Part shown: positions 18,496 through 27,924 of the stretch, one piece after another
Layout: every line of letters begins with the position of its first letter
How positions within the stretch are numbered: position 1 is the stretch's first letter
Source of the DNA: Bacteroidota bacterium
Lineage (GTDB): Bacteria; Bacteroidota; Ignavibacteria; Ignavibacteriales; Ignavibacteriaceae
Direction: 5' to 3'
Assembly (NCBI GenBank): GCA_021815405.1
Contig: JAKAGV010000001.1
Span: 434,001 to 498,000 of the forward strand
Length of the DNA stretch: 64,000 bases
Notes under the pieces: generated by a model
Database searches by the model: none
Told to the model about the DNA's origin: nothing
Seen by the model: the letters and a program-made list of their open reading frames with translations, nothing else
Program-made: the position numbers and the translations under genes

Positions 18496-20591
18496 TGAAG
18501 AAAAAAATTATCGCGTTTTTTAAAAATAATCCTGGCAGGCAATTCAAAAGTAAGGATCTTGCTAAAAGGCTTGATATATCGTCGGAACATGAATACAGTG
18601 CATTGAAAGCCGTTCTTCATGATCTTTACGAAGAAAAATTCTTATCGAAAAACGGAAAGCGTTACAAGCTTGGACAAATTCTTTCTTCTAATAAGGTAAC
18701 CGGGAGGCTGCAAATAACCAATGGCGGATATGGATTTGTCGTATTGAAAAATTCTAAAATGCCGGATGTTTTTATTGCACCGAGAAATCTCGGAAGTGCT
18801 TTCAACGGCGATACTGTTGAAGTTGTTTTATTTTCCGGCAAAAAAGGGAAAAACATTGAAGGTCAAATTGTTAATGTGGTTAAGAGGAAAAGAGAAGAAC
18901 TTGTTGGTACGATTAAGAAATCAAAATCGTTTTTTATTGTCGAACCTGATGATCGGACCATTGACCGGGATATTTATATAGACAAATCAAATTTAAAAGG
19001 TGCCGAAGAAAATGATAAAGTAATCGTTAGCAATATTGAGTGGGACAGCTCGATGACGAACCCGGAAGGAAGAGTAATTGAAGTGCTGGGCAAAGCCGGT
19101 TCGCTTGATGCTGAAGTTATTTCGATAGCTAAAGATTTTAATATCATTTATAATTTCCCGCCAAAAGTTCTTCATGAAGCAAATGAAATAAGCACTGAGA
19201 TTGATCCGGAAGAAATAAACGGAAGGCTGGATTACCGCAATAAAACAGTTTTTACAATTGATCCGGAAGATGCCAAAGATTTTGATGATGCATTATCAAT
19301 TGAGAAATTGGAGAACGGAAATTATTCTATTGGAGTACATATTGCAGATGTCAGTCATTATGTTCAAGAGGATTCGAGCATCGATAAACAAGCATTAAAA
19401 CGGGGCAACAGTGTTTATCTTATAGGCAAGGTAATTCCGATGCTACCGGAAAAACTTTCGAATAACATTTGCTCTCTTGTTCCTGACAAAGACAGACTGA
19501 CTTATTCGGTAGTTGTTGAATTGACTCCGCGCGGAAGGATTGTGGATTATAAAATTGAAAAATCTATTATTAACAGCAAGCGGCGTTTTACTTATGATGA
19601 AGTGCAGAAGATAATTGAAAATGGAGAAGGCGAGTTTAAGGATGATTTGCTTTTATTGAACAAGTTGGCTCAAACTTTACGCAAGAAGCGGTTGAACGAA
19701 GGCAGCATAGAATTTTTTTCTCCCGAAGTTAAATTCGAGCTTGATGAAAATGGGAATCCGACAAATGTCTTCCGGAAAGATATTAAAGAAAGCAACATGC
19801 TTGTTGAAGAGTTTATGCTGCTTGCCAATAAGATTACTGCAAAACATATTGGAGCTCCGGCAAAAGGATCTGTTAAGCCTTTTATTTACCGCATACATGA
19901 TTTACCAGACCCTGAAAAGATAAATGAATTTGCAAAGTTTGTTAAGTCGCTTGGCTATTCTTTTAATCCAAACGGTTCGTCAAGGACAAATCAATTTCAA
20001 CTTCTTATTGAAAGTGTTATGGGTACTGATGAAGAAGCATTGATCAATGAATTGGCTATCCGTTCGATGGCAAAAGCAATTTACTCAGTTAATAACATCG
20101 GTCATTACGGACTTGGCTTTAAGTATTACACGCATTTTACTTCGCCAATCCGGCGTTATGCTGATCTAATTGTGCATCGTCTGTTGTATAAATATCTTAA
20201 TTCTCACAGCCGCGTTAATTATACTTTAGAAAGATTGGATGAGATAAGTGATCATGTTTCCGAATGCGAGAGAATTGCTGTTGATGCTGAACGTCTTTCG
20301 GTAAAAATAAAACAAGCAGAATATATGAAAGGACATCTGGGGGAAGAGTTTGATGGGATAATTTCGGGATTGGCACATTTTGGAATTTTTGTTAAAATTA
20401 ATAATATATTAGCAGAAGGATTAATTAGACTGCGAGACCTGGAAGGTGATTTTTATGTTTACGATGAAAAGAAACATGCATTTGTCGGCAAAAGGTCAAA
20501 AAAACAATTTCGTCTTGGTGACAGGCTGCGCGTTAAATTAGTCCGAGTCGATCTTGAAAAAATCGAGCTTGATTTTATAATAGCGGAATAA
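18495..20591 (+). CDS. rnr: Ribonuclease R
   Basis: This is a 3'-to-5' exoribonuclease that degrades structured RNA. Order of domains: an N-terminal helix-turn-helix (about residues 1-60), a cold-shock/OB region (70-200), the RNB catalytic core with the acidic cluster DPEDAKDFDDALS near residue 260, and a C-terminal S1 domain (about 610-695). HYGLGFKYYTHFTSPIRRYADL is the well-known end-of-core block. The length of 698 residues suits the family. It overlaps tamB by one base (TAATG) and ends 4 bp before the next gene, so the three are one operon. Confidence 0.94.
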   Translation: MKKKIIAFFKNNPGRQFKSKDLAKRLDISSEHEYSALKAVLHDLYEEKFLSKNGKRYKLGQILSSNKVTGRLQITNGGYGFVVLKNSKMPDVFIAPRNLGSAFNGDTVEVVLFSGKKGKNIEGQIVNVVKRKREELVGTIKKSKSFFIVEPDDRTIDRDIYIDKSNLKGAEENDKVIVSNIEWDSSMTNPEGRVIEVLGKAGSLDAEVISIAKDFNIIYNFPPKVLHEANEISTEIDPEEINGRLDYRNKTVFTIDPEDAKDFDDALSIEKLENGNYSIGVHIADVSHYVQEDSSIDKQALKRGNSVYLIGKVIPMLPEKLSNNICSLVPDKDRLTYSVVVELTPRGRIVDYKIEKSIINSKRRFTYDEVQKIIENGEGEFKDDLLLLNKLAQTLRKKRLNEGSIEFFSPEVKFELDENGNPTNVFRKDIKESNMLVEEFMLLANKITAKHIGAPAKGSVKPFIYRIHDLPDPEKINEFAKFVKSLGYSFNPNGSSRTNQFQLLIESVMGTDEEALINELAIRSMAKAIYSVNNIGHYGLGFKYYTHFTSPIRRYADLIVHRLLYKYLNSHSRVNYTLERLDEISDHVSECERIAVDAERLSVKIKQAEYMKGHLGEEFDGIISGLAHFGIFVKINNILAEGLIRLRDLEGDFYVYDEKKHAFVGKRSKKQFRLGDRLRVKLVRVDLEKIELDFIIAE

Positions 20592-20595
20592 ATGA

Positions 20596-23500
20596 ATGCC
20601 GAATATGAAAACATTATTAAATCTATCTGCCATTTTCTTTTTGGTGCAGATGTCGCTATTTGCGCAGTTCGGCGAGAATAAAGTTCAGTATAAAGATTTT
20701 ACCTGGTATTACATTCAGACGGATCATTTCGATATTTATTTTACCAACAAAGGTTCTTCATTAGCAGAGTTTGCAGCAAAGGTGGCTGAACAATCCCTGG
20801 CTTCAATTGAAAAGAGTTTTAATTACAAAATAAATAACCGAATTACGCTTATCATTTACAACTCTACTAATGATTTCCAGGAAACAAATGTTACTGATGA
20901 ATACTTGAGCGAAGGTATTGAAGGTTTTACTGAAATTTTTAAAAATAGAGTTGTCGTTCAGTTCATGGGTTCATATCCCGAGTTCCGGCATTTAATTCAT
21001 CACGAACTTACCCATGCTGTTATGAATGATTTCTTTTACGGCGGCTCGCTTCAAAATGTAATTACAAATAATATTACTCTAAGCCTTCCCCAATGGTTCA
21101 ATGAAGGCATGGCGGAATTTCAATCGCTCGGTTGGGATATAAATACCGATATGTTCATCCGCGATGCGATTATAAATAATTACCTGCCGGACATTAACCA
21201 ATTATACGGTTACGTTGCTTACAGAGCCGGCGAATCCATTTTCCATTACATTGCTTCGAAATACGGTAAAGAGAAAATCGGCGAATTGATGAACAAGATA
21301 AAGGGATCCGGCAGCTTAGAGCAAGGCTTCAGAGCATCTCTAGGATTAACTCTTAAGGAGTTTAACGAAAGATGGAAAAAACATCTTAAGAAAATTTATT
21401 GGCCCGACATTGCGATAAGAAAAGATCCGGATGAATTTGCTAAGCGATTAACCGATCCTGAAGAAGGAGGCGGATTTTATAACACCAGTCCGGCAATGTC
21501 ACCGCAGGGAGACAAGATTGCTTTCATTTCAAATCGTAATTATTACTTCGATGTTTTTATTATGAATGCGATTGACGGCAAAATAATTAAGCGTCTGGTA
21601 AAAGGTGATAGGAGCCCTGACTTTGAGCAGTTGAATGTCGTTACTCCTGGATTAAGCTGGTCACCCGATGAAAGTGAAATTGCTTTATCGGCAAAGAGCG
21701 ACGGAGATGATATCATCTATATTATTAATGTTAATTCGGAAAACAAATATAAACTGCCAGTTCATTTTGATGGAATTAAAAGTCTTGCCTGGTCACCTAA
21801 CGGAAAATATCTTGCATTCATTGGACATACTCCAAAGGAGTCTGATGTTTACATATATAATTTTGACACTAAACAGATTACCAATCTAACTAACGATATT
21901 TTCAATGACAATGATCCGACCTGGTCTCCAGACAGCAAAGAAATTTTCTTCTCATCAGACAGAGGCAGCTTTCTTTCTCATGGTTCAGAAGATACGATTA
22001 AGGTGTATGATTATCCTGATACTCAAACAGATATTTATTGCGTTAATATTGATTCCCATAAAATTGAGAGAATTACTGATATGCCGAACAGCAACCAGTT
22101 TGCACCGGTTGTTGGTCCGGATGGAAAGCAGATTTTATTCCTTTCAGACATCAACGGAATAAATAATATTTATAAGAAAAGAATTGTTCTTGATAAGATA
22201 GACACTTCCTCAAGTATTGATGAACTACCTGCAGTTCCAATTACAAATTCATTAAATGGATTGTACCAGCTTTCGTTATCAAAAGACGGAAAGAAGCTAG
22301 TCTTTTCTACACTATATAAAGGTTCATACAATCTTTTCCTTCTCAACCAACCCTTCGATATAAAACTCGATACGAATAAATTAGTACCAACTGTCTTTGT
22401 TGATAGCGAGCATAAAAAGGAAACAATGGTTGAGGATATTGCAAATAAGGCAATCCATGAAGTGGATTCGATTCAAACTGTTATGAAGGTTTCAGCATTT
22501 GCTCTGAATAATGATACCACAAGTGTTTACGGCGATTCAATCCAGGTCAATCTAAATAATTATGTTTTTGGGAATAAACATGAAGCTAATATTTTGGCAA
22601 ATAAAGATACAACAAATTCAAAATTTGCTCTTACAGATAACCTGGATAGTAATGGTAACTACAGATTAAACAAGTATAAGATTACTTTTTCTCCGGATAT
22701 TGTTTACGCCAATGCCGGTTTTAGTACTCTCTACGGACTGCTTGGAACTACAGTGCTTTCATTTAGCGATGTCCTTGGAAATTATAGAATAATTGGTCAA
22801 ACAAGCCTCCAAATAGATTTGAAGAACAGTGATTATGGGATTGGTTATTTTTCACTGAAGCAAAGAATGAATTATGGCATCGAAGCTTTCCACACTGCAA
22901 GATTTGTTTATCTTGATAATTACGGTCTCTCCGATTTGTATCGTTTTAGAAATTACGGTGCAGTTTTTTCTTTGAGCTATCCTCTTAACAAATTTTACAG
23001 GGTAGAAGGCGGGCTTAGCTGGCTTAATGTTACCATGGAAAATCTAGATGATCCTACTGCACCATATCAGCAGGCTACTTACCTTATGCCGGTATTAAGC
23101 TTTATCCATGATAACACTTTATTCGGATATACTGCACCAATCGATGGCACTAGATATCGTTTTGATTACTTGATAAATCCTGGCATAATAGATAGGAACC
23201 TTTCTTTCTATTCATTACTGGGAGATTATAGAACTTACTTTCGGTTTTGGAATGATTATTCTTTTGCATTTAGATTGTCAGGCGGTTATTCATGGGGAAG
23301 CAATCCTCAAAGATTTTTTATAGGCGGTGTTGATAACTGGATAAACCGCGATTTTGCCAATAATACTATTCCACTTAACTCACCATCAGACTTTGCATTC
23401 TTGACTGCAGCACTTCCACTGCGTGGATATGATTACGCCCGGGAAATTGGTACTAAATACGGACTAATGAATATGGAATTAAGATTTCCTTTTATCCGAT

Positions 23501-23775
23501 ATTTGGTAACCGGTGCTCTTCCTATTTTATTCAGCAATATTTTGGGAGTTGCTTTCCTAGATGCCGGGACAGCATGGAATAATAATCATGACTTAAGATT
23601 ATTCAGTCGGAATGAAAACGGTAGTTTAATTACTAACAATCTTCTAATGGGTACTGGTGTGGGTGCAAGAATTTTCCTTTTAGCTTTTTTAGTTAGGTTT
23701 GATCTTGCCTGGTCATATAACATGCAGCACTTTTCAGCGCCTAAATTTTATATATCTCTAGGCGCCGATTTTTAA
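20596..23775 (+). CDS. Zinc-protease / beta-propeller / outer-membrane barrel fusion
   Basis: This is a 1059-residue secreted protein with three parts. Residues about 25-260 are a peptidase-MA-like metalloprotease: HHELTH gives His136, Glu137 and His140, and WFNEGMAE (Glu170) supplies the third zinc ligand. Residues about 290-570 are a TolB/PD40-type propeller, with repeated SPDGK/WSPDS words. The remainder, from about 690, is a transmembrane barrel related to the surface-antigen (Omp85) family: LRGYDYAREIGTKYG followed by a GVGARIF strand and a C-terminal F. No POTRA domain is seen. ATG 20596 is used; ATG 20605 would give a tidier signal peptide. Its place after tamB suggests an envelope-assembly or quality-control role, which is inference. 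Confidence 0.8.
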   Translation: MPNMKTLLNLSAIFFLVQMSLFAQFGENKVQYKDFTWYYIQTDHFDIYFTNKGSSLAEFAAKVAEQSLASIEKSFNYKINNRITLIIYNSTNDFQETNVTDEYLSEGIEGFTEIFKNRVVVQFMGSYPEFRHLIHHELTHAVMNDFFYGGSLQNVITNNITLSLPQWFNEGMAEFQSLGWDINTDMFIRDAIINNYLPDINQLYGYVAYRAGESIFHYIASKYGKEKIGELMNKIKGSGSLEQGFRASLGLTLKEFNERWKKHLKKIYWPDIAIRKDPDEFAKRLTDPEEGGGFYNTSPAMSPQGDKIAFISNRNYYFDVFIMNAIDGKIIKRLVKGDRSPDFEQLNVVTPGLSWSPDESEIALSAKSDGDDIIYIINVNSENKYKLPVHFDGIKSLAWSPNGKYLAFIGHTPKESDVYIYNFDTKQITNLTNDIFNDNDPTWSPDSKEIFFSSDRGSFLSHGSEDTIKVYDYPDTQTDIYCVNIDSHKIERITDMPNSNQFAPVVGPDGKQILFLSDINGINNIYKKRIVLDKIDTSSSIDELPAVPITNSLNGLYQLSLSKDGKKLVFSTLYKGSYNLFLLNQPFDIKLDTNKLVPTVFVDSEHKKETMVEDIANKAIHEVDSIQTVMKVSAFALNNDTTSVYGDSIQVNLNNYVFGNKHEANILANKDTTNSKFALTDNLDSNGNYRLNKYKITFSPDIVYANAGFSTLYGLLGTTVLSFSDVLGNYRIIGQTSLQIDLKNSDYGIGYFSLKQRMNYGIEAFHTARFVYLDNYGLSDLYRFRNYGAVFSLSYPLNKFYRVEGGLSWLNVTMENLDDPTAPYQQATYLMPVLSFIHDNTLFGYTAPIDGTRYRFDYLINPGIIDRNLSFYSLLGDYRTYFRFWNDYSFAFRLSGGYSWGSNPQRFFIGGVDNWINRDFANNTIPLNSPSDFAFLTAALPLRGYDYAREIGTKYGLMNMELRFPFIRYLVTGALPILFSNILGVAFLDAGTAWNNNHDLRLFSRNENGSLITNNLLMGTGVGARIFLLAFLVRFDLAWSYNMQHFSAPKFYISLGADF

Positions 23776-23817
23776 AATTTAGTGTTATCCGGTTTTTGGG
23801 ATTAAAGTATTCAATTT

Positions 23818-24033
23818 TTAAGAACCTTTTTTTGAAGACGAACCGCTTGGTTTATTCTTATAATCTGTTTGATAAAATCCTGAGCCTTTAAAGATTGGAC
23901 CAGCGCCCGGACCAATTAATCTTTTTACTTCGCCTTTACATTTGGGACATGCTTTAACCGGTTCTGCGCTCATGGATTGAAAAACCTCAAATGAATGTCC
24001 GCATTCTTTACACTTATATTCGTACGTAGGCAT
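23818..24033 (-). CDS. FmdB-family zinc-ribbon protein
   Basis: This is a 71-residue protein starting MPTYEYKCKECGHSFEV, the FmdB regulatory-protein signature. Two CxxC pairs (CKEC, CPKC) form a zinc ribbon within the first 40 residues, and the tail is Gly/Ser/Lys-rich. Family members are widespread and poorly understood; the name comes from a putative formamidase regulator. It is convergent with the preceding large gene, with a 42-bp gap and no clear terminator. Confidence 0.88.
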   Translation of the reverse strand: MPTYEYKCKECGHSFEVFQSMSAEPVKACPKCKGEVKRLIGPGAGPIFKGSGFYQTDYKNKPSGSSSKKGS

Positions 24034-24177
24034 ATATTATCCTGAAAAATATGGTCGAAAACTTAATGAAAAATTCTAAAAATTTCTATAATTTAAATTA
24101 AAAGATAATTATCTTAGTACTGACATTTTTTTGGAAATAGTTCCACTTAAATTTTTTACAATCTATTTAAAATAACT

Positions 24178-24840
24178 GTGAAAAAAATTTTACTTCTTCT
24201 GCTTCCTTTTTTGCTTTCGCTTACCGGGTGCCTTAATTATATCCAAGACACACAGCTTTATGCCGATGGCTCCGGCTCGATGAGAATAATCTTCTGGACC
24301 AAATTGCCTGATGTTGAAAGTGCAAAAGTACTAGATAAGATCGGCATTTTTAATCCAGATTCAATTAGAAGCGAATTCTCATCCCAATATACTACAATAA
24401 AAAACATTTCAGTTTATACCGACACCACAGATAGTACAACTCATGCTGTAATTAACTTAACTTTTACTCATATTGATTCCTTGAATAAGACCAGTGCATT
24501 CTCAGCATCAAATTTTTCACTTAAAGATGGTGCCGAGGGTCAAAAAATATTTTCACAATTCATCCCACCGATTGTTACCGGTTTTGGAATTAATGGAAAT
24601 GCCTACCATGTTACTTATAAATACACTTTTGGCGGCGATATCATTACAGATAATTCCACAAGTAAAGATGGTAGAACTCTAATATGGGATTATTCTCTTG
24701 CCCAGATTGGCAGCGGAAAAACTATTTCTGTTACTTTTAGACCTTTTAAATTGAAGGAAACACCTCCTTGGATTTATGCACTTTCCGGTCTAGTACTTTT
24801 AATCGTCATTATTTTTCTTCTTCGAAAGAAAAAAGATTAG
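24178..24840 (+). CDS. Lipoprotein with C-terminal membrane helix, unknown function
   Basis: This is a 220-residue protein. The signal ends in the lipobox LTGC (Cys18), so the N-terminus is probably lipidated. The body is beta-rich and a single hydrophobic helix (about residues 196-214) is followed by RKKKD. The overall layout (lipobox, YADGSGSMRI opening, beta domain, terminal helix) resembles LppM-type lipoproteins, but I do not assign a function. The start is GTG at 24178. It stands alone between fmdB and prs. Confidence 0.7.
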   Translation: MKKILLLLLPFLLSLTGCLNYIQDTQLYADGSGSMRIIFWTKLPDVESAKVLDKIGIFNPDSIRSEFSSQYTTIKNISVYTDTTDSTTHAVINLTFTHIDSLNKTSAFSASNFSLKDGAEGQKIFSQFIPPIVTGFGINGNAYHVTYKYTFGGDIITDNSTSKDGRTLIWDYSLAQIGSGKTISVTFRPFKLKETPPWIYALSGLVLLIVIIFLLRKKKD

Positions 24841-24956
24841 ATCTCGAAAATCGATTTAAGTTTCATAAAGCTTGATAAATTGATATTTTCATATAATCTA
24901 AAGTAAAATTGGTTAGTTAATTCATTAGTTGAAAATCCAAAATCAAGTTTTAAGAA

Positions 24957-24987
24957 TTGACTTGCCATAGGGTTTTGTATATATTTG
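24957..24987 (+). promoter_or_regulatory. Promoter upstream of prs
   Basis: TTGACT (24957-24962), a 17-nt spacer and TATATT, extended as TATATTTG (24980-24987). The second element matches both the sigma70 -10 box and the Bacteroidetes -7 consensus TAnnTTTG. It lies 38 bp upstream of the prs start. Confidence 0.65.
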
Positions 24988-25025
24988 ATGTCTTAATTTT
25001 GAAAAATTGATGATTTGCAATTTGT

Positions 25026-25973
25026 ATGGCTGGGAGTGATTACAAGATTTTTTCGGGCAGTTCTAATTTGCCTTTATCTGAAAAGATTGCTCAAAAATTA
25101 GAAATGTCCCTAGGAGCTGTAGAATTGAAAAGATTTAGCGATGGTGAGATATGGGCTAAGTTCGGTGAAAATATTCGCGGTTCAGATGTTTTTATTATTC
25201 AATCTACTAATCCTCCTGCAGAAAATTTACTTGAGCTTTTAATAATGGTAGATGCTGCAAAAAGAGCATCGGCAAAAAAGGTTACGGCAGTTATACCTTA
25301 TTTTGGCTATTCCCGGCAGGATAGAAAAGACCAGCCGAGAGTTTCAATAACTGCAAAGTTAGTTGCAAATCTAATTACTGTTGCAGGCGCTGATAGAGTA
25401 ATGACAATGGATTTGCACGCAGCTCAGATTCAGGGCTTCTTTGATATCCCTTTTGATCATCTTTATGGCTCGTCTATTTTCAGCGGGATATTCGATAAGG
25501 TAAAAAATAATCTTGTTGTTGTTTCGCCTGATGTAGGCGGCATTAAAACCGCTAGGGCTTATGCAAAACGTTTGCATGCTGACCTTGTAGTTATCGATAA
25601 GCGGCGCCCTAAGCAAAATCTTGCTGAGATAGTACATATAATTGGTAATGTACAAGATAAGGATGTACTGTTAGTTGACGATTTGATTGATACTGCGGGT
25701 ACTTTTGTTGGTGCAATAGAAGCTTTAAAGCAGCACGGTGCAAAAAATTTATACGGTGCAATAACTCATCCGCTACTTTCTGGTCCTGCAATAGAAAGAA
25801 TAAATAAATCTCAACTAACAAAACTTTATGTAACGGATACAATTCCGCTGAATAAAGAACTTGATAAATCTAAAGTAGAAGTAATTAGTGCATCGGGAAT
25901 TTTTGCCGAAGCAATTAGAAGAACATATAATAACGAATCAATAAGTTCGTTATTCGATATAGACAAAGGATAA
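25026..25973 (+). CDS. prs: Ribose-phosphate pyrophosphokinase
   Basis: This enzyme makes PRPP from ribose-5-phosphate and ATP for nucleotide, histidine and NAD synthesis. It is 315 residues long. Visible motifs: the ATP-site region YFGYSRQDRKDQPR, the metal/ribose block VVSPDVGG, the flexible KRRP loop and the PRPP-binding loop VLLVDDLIDTAGT. ATG at 25026 follows a good promoter. It is followed 20 bp later by rplY, and prs-rplY-pth is a common bacterial order. Confidence 0.97.
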   Translation: MAGSDYKIFSGSSNLPLSEKIAQKLEMSLGAVELKRFSDGEIWAKFGENIRGSDVFIIQSTNPPAENLLELLIMVDAAKRASAKKVTAVIPYFGYSRQDRKDQPRVSITAKLVANLITVAGADRVMTMDLHAAQIQGFFDIPFDHLYGSSIFSGIFDKVKNNLVVVSPDVGGIKTARAYAKRLHADLVVIDKRRPKQNLAEIVHIIGNVQDKDVLLVDDLIDTAGTFVGAIEALKQHGAKNLYGAITHPLLSGPAIERINKSQLTKLYVTDTIPLNKELDKSKVEVISASGIFAEAIRRTYNNESISSLFDIDKG

Positions 25974-25993
25974 TTTAAGTTACTGGAGATAAA

Positions 25994-26632
25994 ATGGAAA
26001 AAGTAAAATTGAAAGGTAATGTAAGAGAGAGCATTACGAAATCCTCAAGAAGTGAAATTCGCCGAAATGGAAGAGTACCGGGAATTTATTACTCAAAGCA
26101 CGGCAGCCCCATTGCTATTGATGTTGTTGAAAAAGAAATTAACCCATTGGTTTATACAAAAGAGACTCATCTAATATCACTTCAATTAAAAGATAAAGAA
26201 GAATTTGAATGTGTCATAAAAGATGTTCAGTTCGATCCGATTACGGATAGAATAGTTCATTTTGATTTGCTTGGTCTTACTAGCGGTGAAACTTTTCAAC
26301 TTGAAGTTCCTCTTCAATTTCATGGAAATCCTGTCGGTATTAAAGAAGGTGGTGTCCTTCAAACACTTTTACACAAGCTTGATATTGAATGCCTGCCTAA
26401 GGATATACCTCAACACATAGAAATCAATATACAGGATCTTAAGATCGGCGATGCAATTCATGTTAAAGATCTGAAACTTGAAAATCTAACAATTCTAAAT
26501 TCAGAAGATTCTGTTATCATAGCCGTAACACATCCTAAAGCCGAAGTTGAAGCTCCTGCTGAGGGTGCTGAAGAAGCTCCTAAAGAGCCAGAAGTAATTG
26601 GCAAAGAAAAATCTGAAGAAGAAGAAAAATAA
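25994..26632 (+). CDS. rplY: Large ribosomal subunit protein bL25 (CTC/TL5 form)
   Basis: This 5S-rRNA-binding ribosomal protein is of the long general-stress type. The N-terminal L25 domain covers about residues 1-95 (RRNGRVPGIYY is characteristic), the C-terminal TL5 beta domain about residues 100-185, and an acidic Glu-rich tail ends the 212-residue chain. ATG is preceded by a ggag-type site (ctggag, 25983-25988). It lies between prs and pth. Confidence 0.95.
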   Translation: MEKVKLKGNVRESITKSSRSEIRRNGRVPGIYYSKHGSPIAIDVVEKEINPLVYTKETHLISLQLKDKEEFECVIKDVQFDPITDRIVHFDLLGLTSGETFQLEVPLQFHGNPVGIKEGGVLQTLLHKLDIECLPKDIPQHIEINIQDLKIGDAIHVKDLKLENLTILNSEDSVIIAVTHPKAEVEAPAEGAEEAPKEPEVIGKEKSEEEEK

Positions 26633-26643
26633 CTCTATAAAAA

Positions 26644-27270
26644 TTGCGTGTTATTTTTGGTATCGGTAATCCCGGGAGTAAATATCAAAACAACCGGCAC
26701 AATGTAGGATTTATGCTGCTTGATTATTTTGCCGAAAAACATTTACTTTCATTTATTCCATCAAAAGGGAGCTATTATTCCTGCGAGGGCAATTTATCTG
26801 GAAATGATTTTATTTTAGTCAAACCTACTACGTATGTCAACAACAGTGGTTTGGCTGCCCTGGAGATTTCTGAAAAATATTCTCTGAATACTGAAGATTT
26901 TCTTGTAATTCATGATGATATAAATTTGGAAAACTCTTTGCTAAAAGTTAAAATTTCCGGCAGCGATGGTGGACATAACGGCTTAAGTTCATTGATTTAC
27001 AACTTTGCTTCCGATAAGTTTCCAAGATTAAGGATTGGAATTGGGAAAAGTTTTAAGAAGGGCGAAATGGCTGCATATGTTCTTTCGGATTTTAGTAATG
27101 AAGAATTTGTAGAATTAAAAAAATCTTTCGAAACAGGATGCTTCTTAATTGAGGAATTTATTGGCGGGGGAATTAAAAATCTCTTGGATACCAACAGCAA
27201 AATTTATAAATCAAGCAAAAAAATAGATACATTAAAAGAAAACTCCTCAACAAGTGAAAAGAGGGAATGA
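26644..27270 (+). CDS. pth: Peptidyl-tRNA hydrolase
   Basis: Pth recycles tRNA by cleaving peptidyl-tRNA released from stalled ribosomes. Signatures: GIGNPGSKYQNNRHNVGF with the catalytic histidine, KPTTYVNNSG, the catalytic Asp in VIHDDI, and GSDGGHNGLSS. It has 208 residues, slightly longer than usual because of a polar tail. The start is TTG at 26644, since the motif begins at residue 3 and no ATG precedes it. It is 11 bp after rplY. Confidence 0.95.
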   Translation: MRVIFGIGNPGSKYQNNRHNVGFMLLDYFAEKHLLSFIPSKGSYYSCEGNLSGNDFILVKPTTYVNNSGLAALEISEKYSLNTEDFLVIHDDINLENSLLKVKISGSDGGHNGLSSLIYNFASDKFPRLRIGIGKSFKKGEMAAYVLSDFSNEEFVELKKSFETGCFLIEEFIGGGIKNLLDTNSKIYKSSKKIDTLKENSSTSEKRE

Positions 27271-27465
27271 TAGTAAGTTTTTATAAAAATTGCAGTTATG
27301 GCTTTTATCCAATATTAAAAGAATTTAAGAACATTTGTAGAAATTTTCTTGTAATTTCAAATTCAATTATATAAATTAGCAACCGTTTTTAAGTAAATAC
27401 ATAATTAACCCCTGCCCTCATCAAAGAATGAGAGCCTAAATGTCCATAGGAGGTGACAGAAACGA

Positions 27466-27888
27466 ATGAAACACAATGTGTACGAGAGCGCGGTTATTAT
27501 TAATGCTGCGTTAGATGACGAACAGATCGAACAAATTATTTCACGAATCAGAGAATCCATTATAAATAATGGTGGAGAAATAAGAGAAGTTGAAAAGTGG
27601 GGGAGAAAAAGATTAGCTTATGTAGTTAAAAAAAGCAAGATAGGCTACTACGTTTTCTTCAGATTTAACTCACCGTCAAATATCATTTCAAAACTTGAAA
27701 GAAGCTATTCGCTCGATGAGCAGATACTTAGATATCTTACAATTAAGCTGGATAGCGACGCGGTTGAATATCTGGAGAAGAACAAAATTACTCCTATTAT
27801 TGAGGAACCGGATATTCCTTCTACTAAAGAGATAGACACTCCAGTGGTTGAAGAAATCGACGAACGATCGGAAGAGAGTGACACTTAA
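27466..27888 (+). CDS. rpsF: Small ribosomal subunit protein bS6
   Basis: This 140-residue ribosomal protein pairs with bS18 on the 30S platform. The opening YESAVIINAALDDEQIEQII and the block KWGRKRLAYVVKKSKIGYYVFFRF are diagnostic. A C-terminal acidic extension of about 40 residues (Pro/Glu/Asp-rich) is longer than in E. coli. A very strong ribosome site, aggaggtga, lies at 27449-27457. It is first of the classical rpsF-ssb-rpsR-rplI operon. The 195-bp leader holds a short ctcat/atgag hairpin (27417-27432) that could take part in S6:S18 feedback, but I cannot confirm the known leader motif. Confidence 0.95.
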   Translation: MKHNVYESAVIINAALDDEQIEQIISRIRESIINNGGEIREVEKWGRKRLAYVVKKSKIGYYVFFRFNSPSNIISKLERSYSLDEQILRYLTIKLDSDAVEYLEKNKITPIIEEPDIPSTKEIDTPVVEEIDERSEESDT

Positions 27889-27924
27889 AAATTAATTTTT
27901 GATCAAGTATGGAGGAATAATACC

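Noticed and set aside
27271-27465. S6:S18 autoregulatory leader before rpsF
   Set aside because: A short hairpin is present but I could not recognise the conserved motif with confidence, so it is only mentioned under rpsF.
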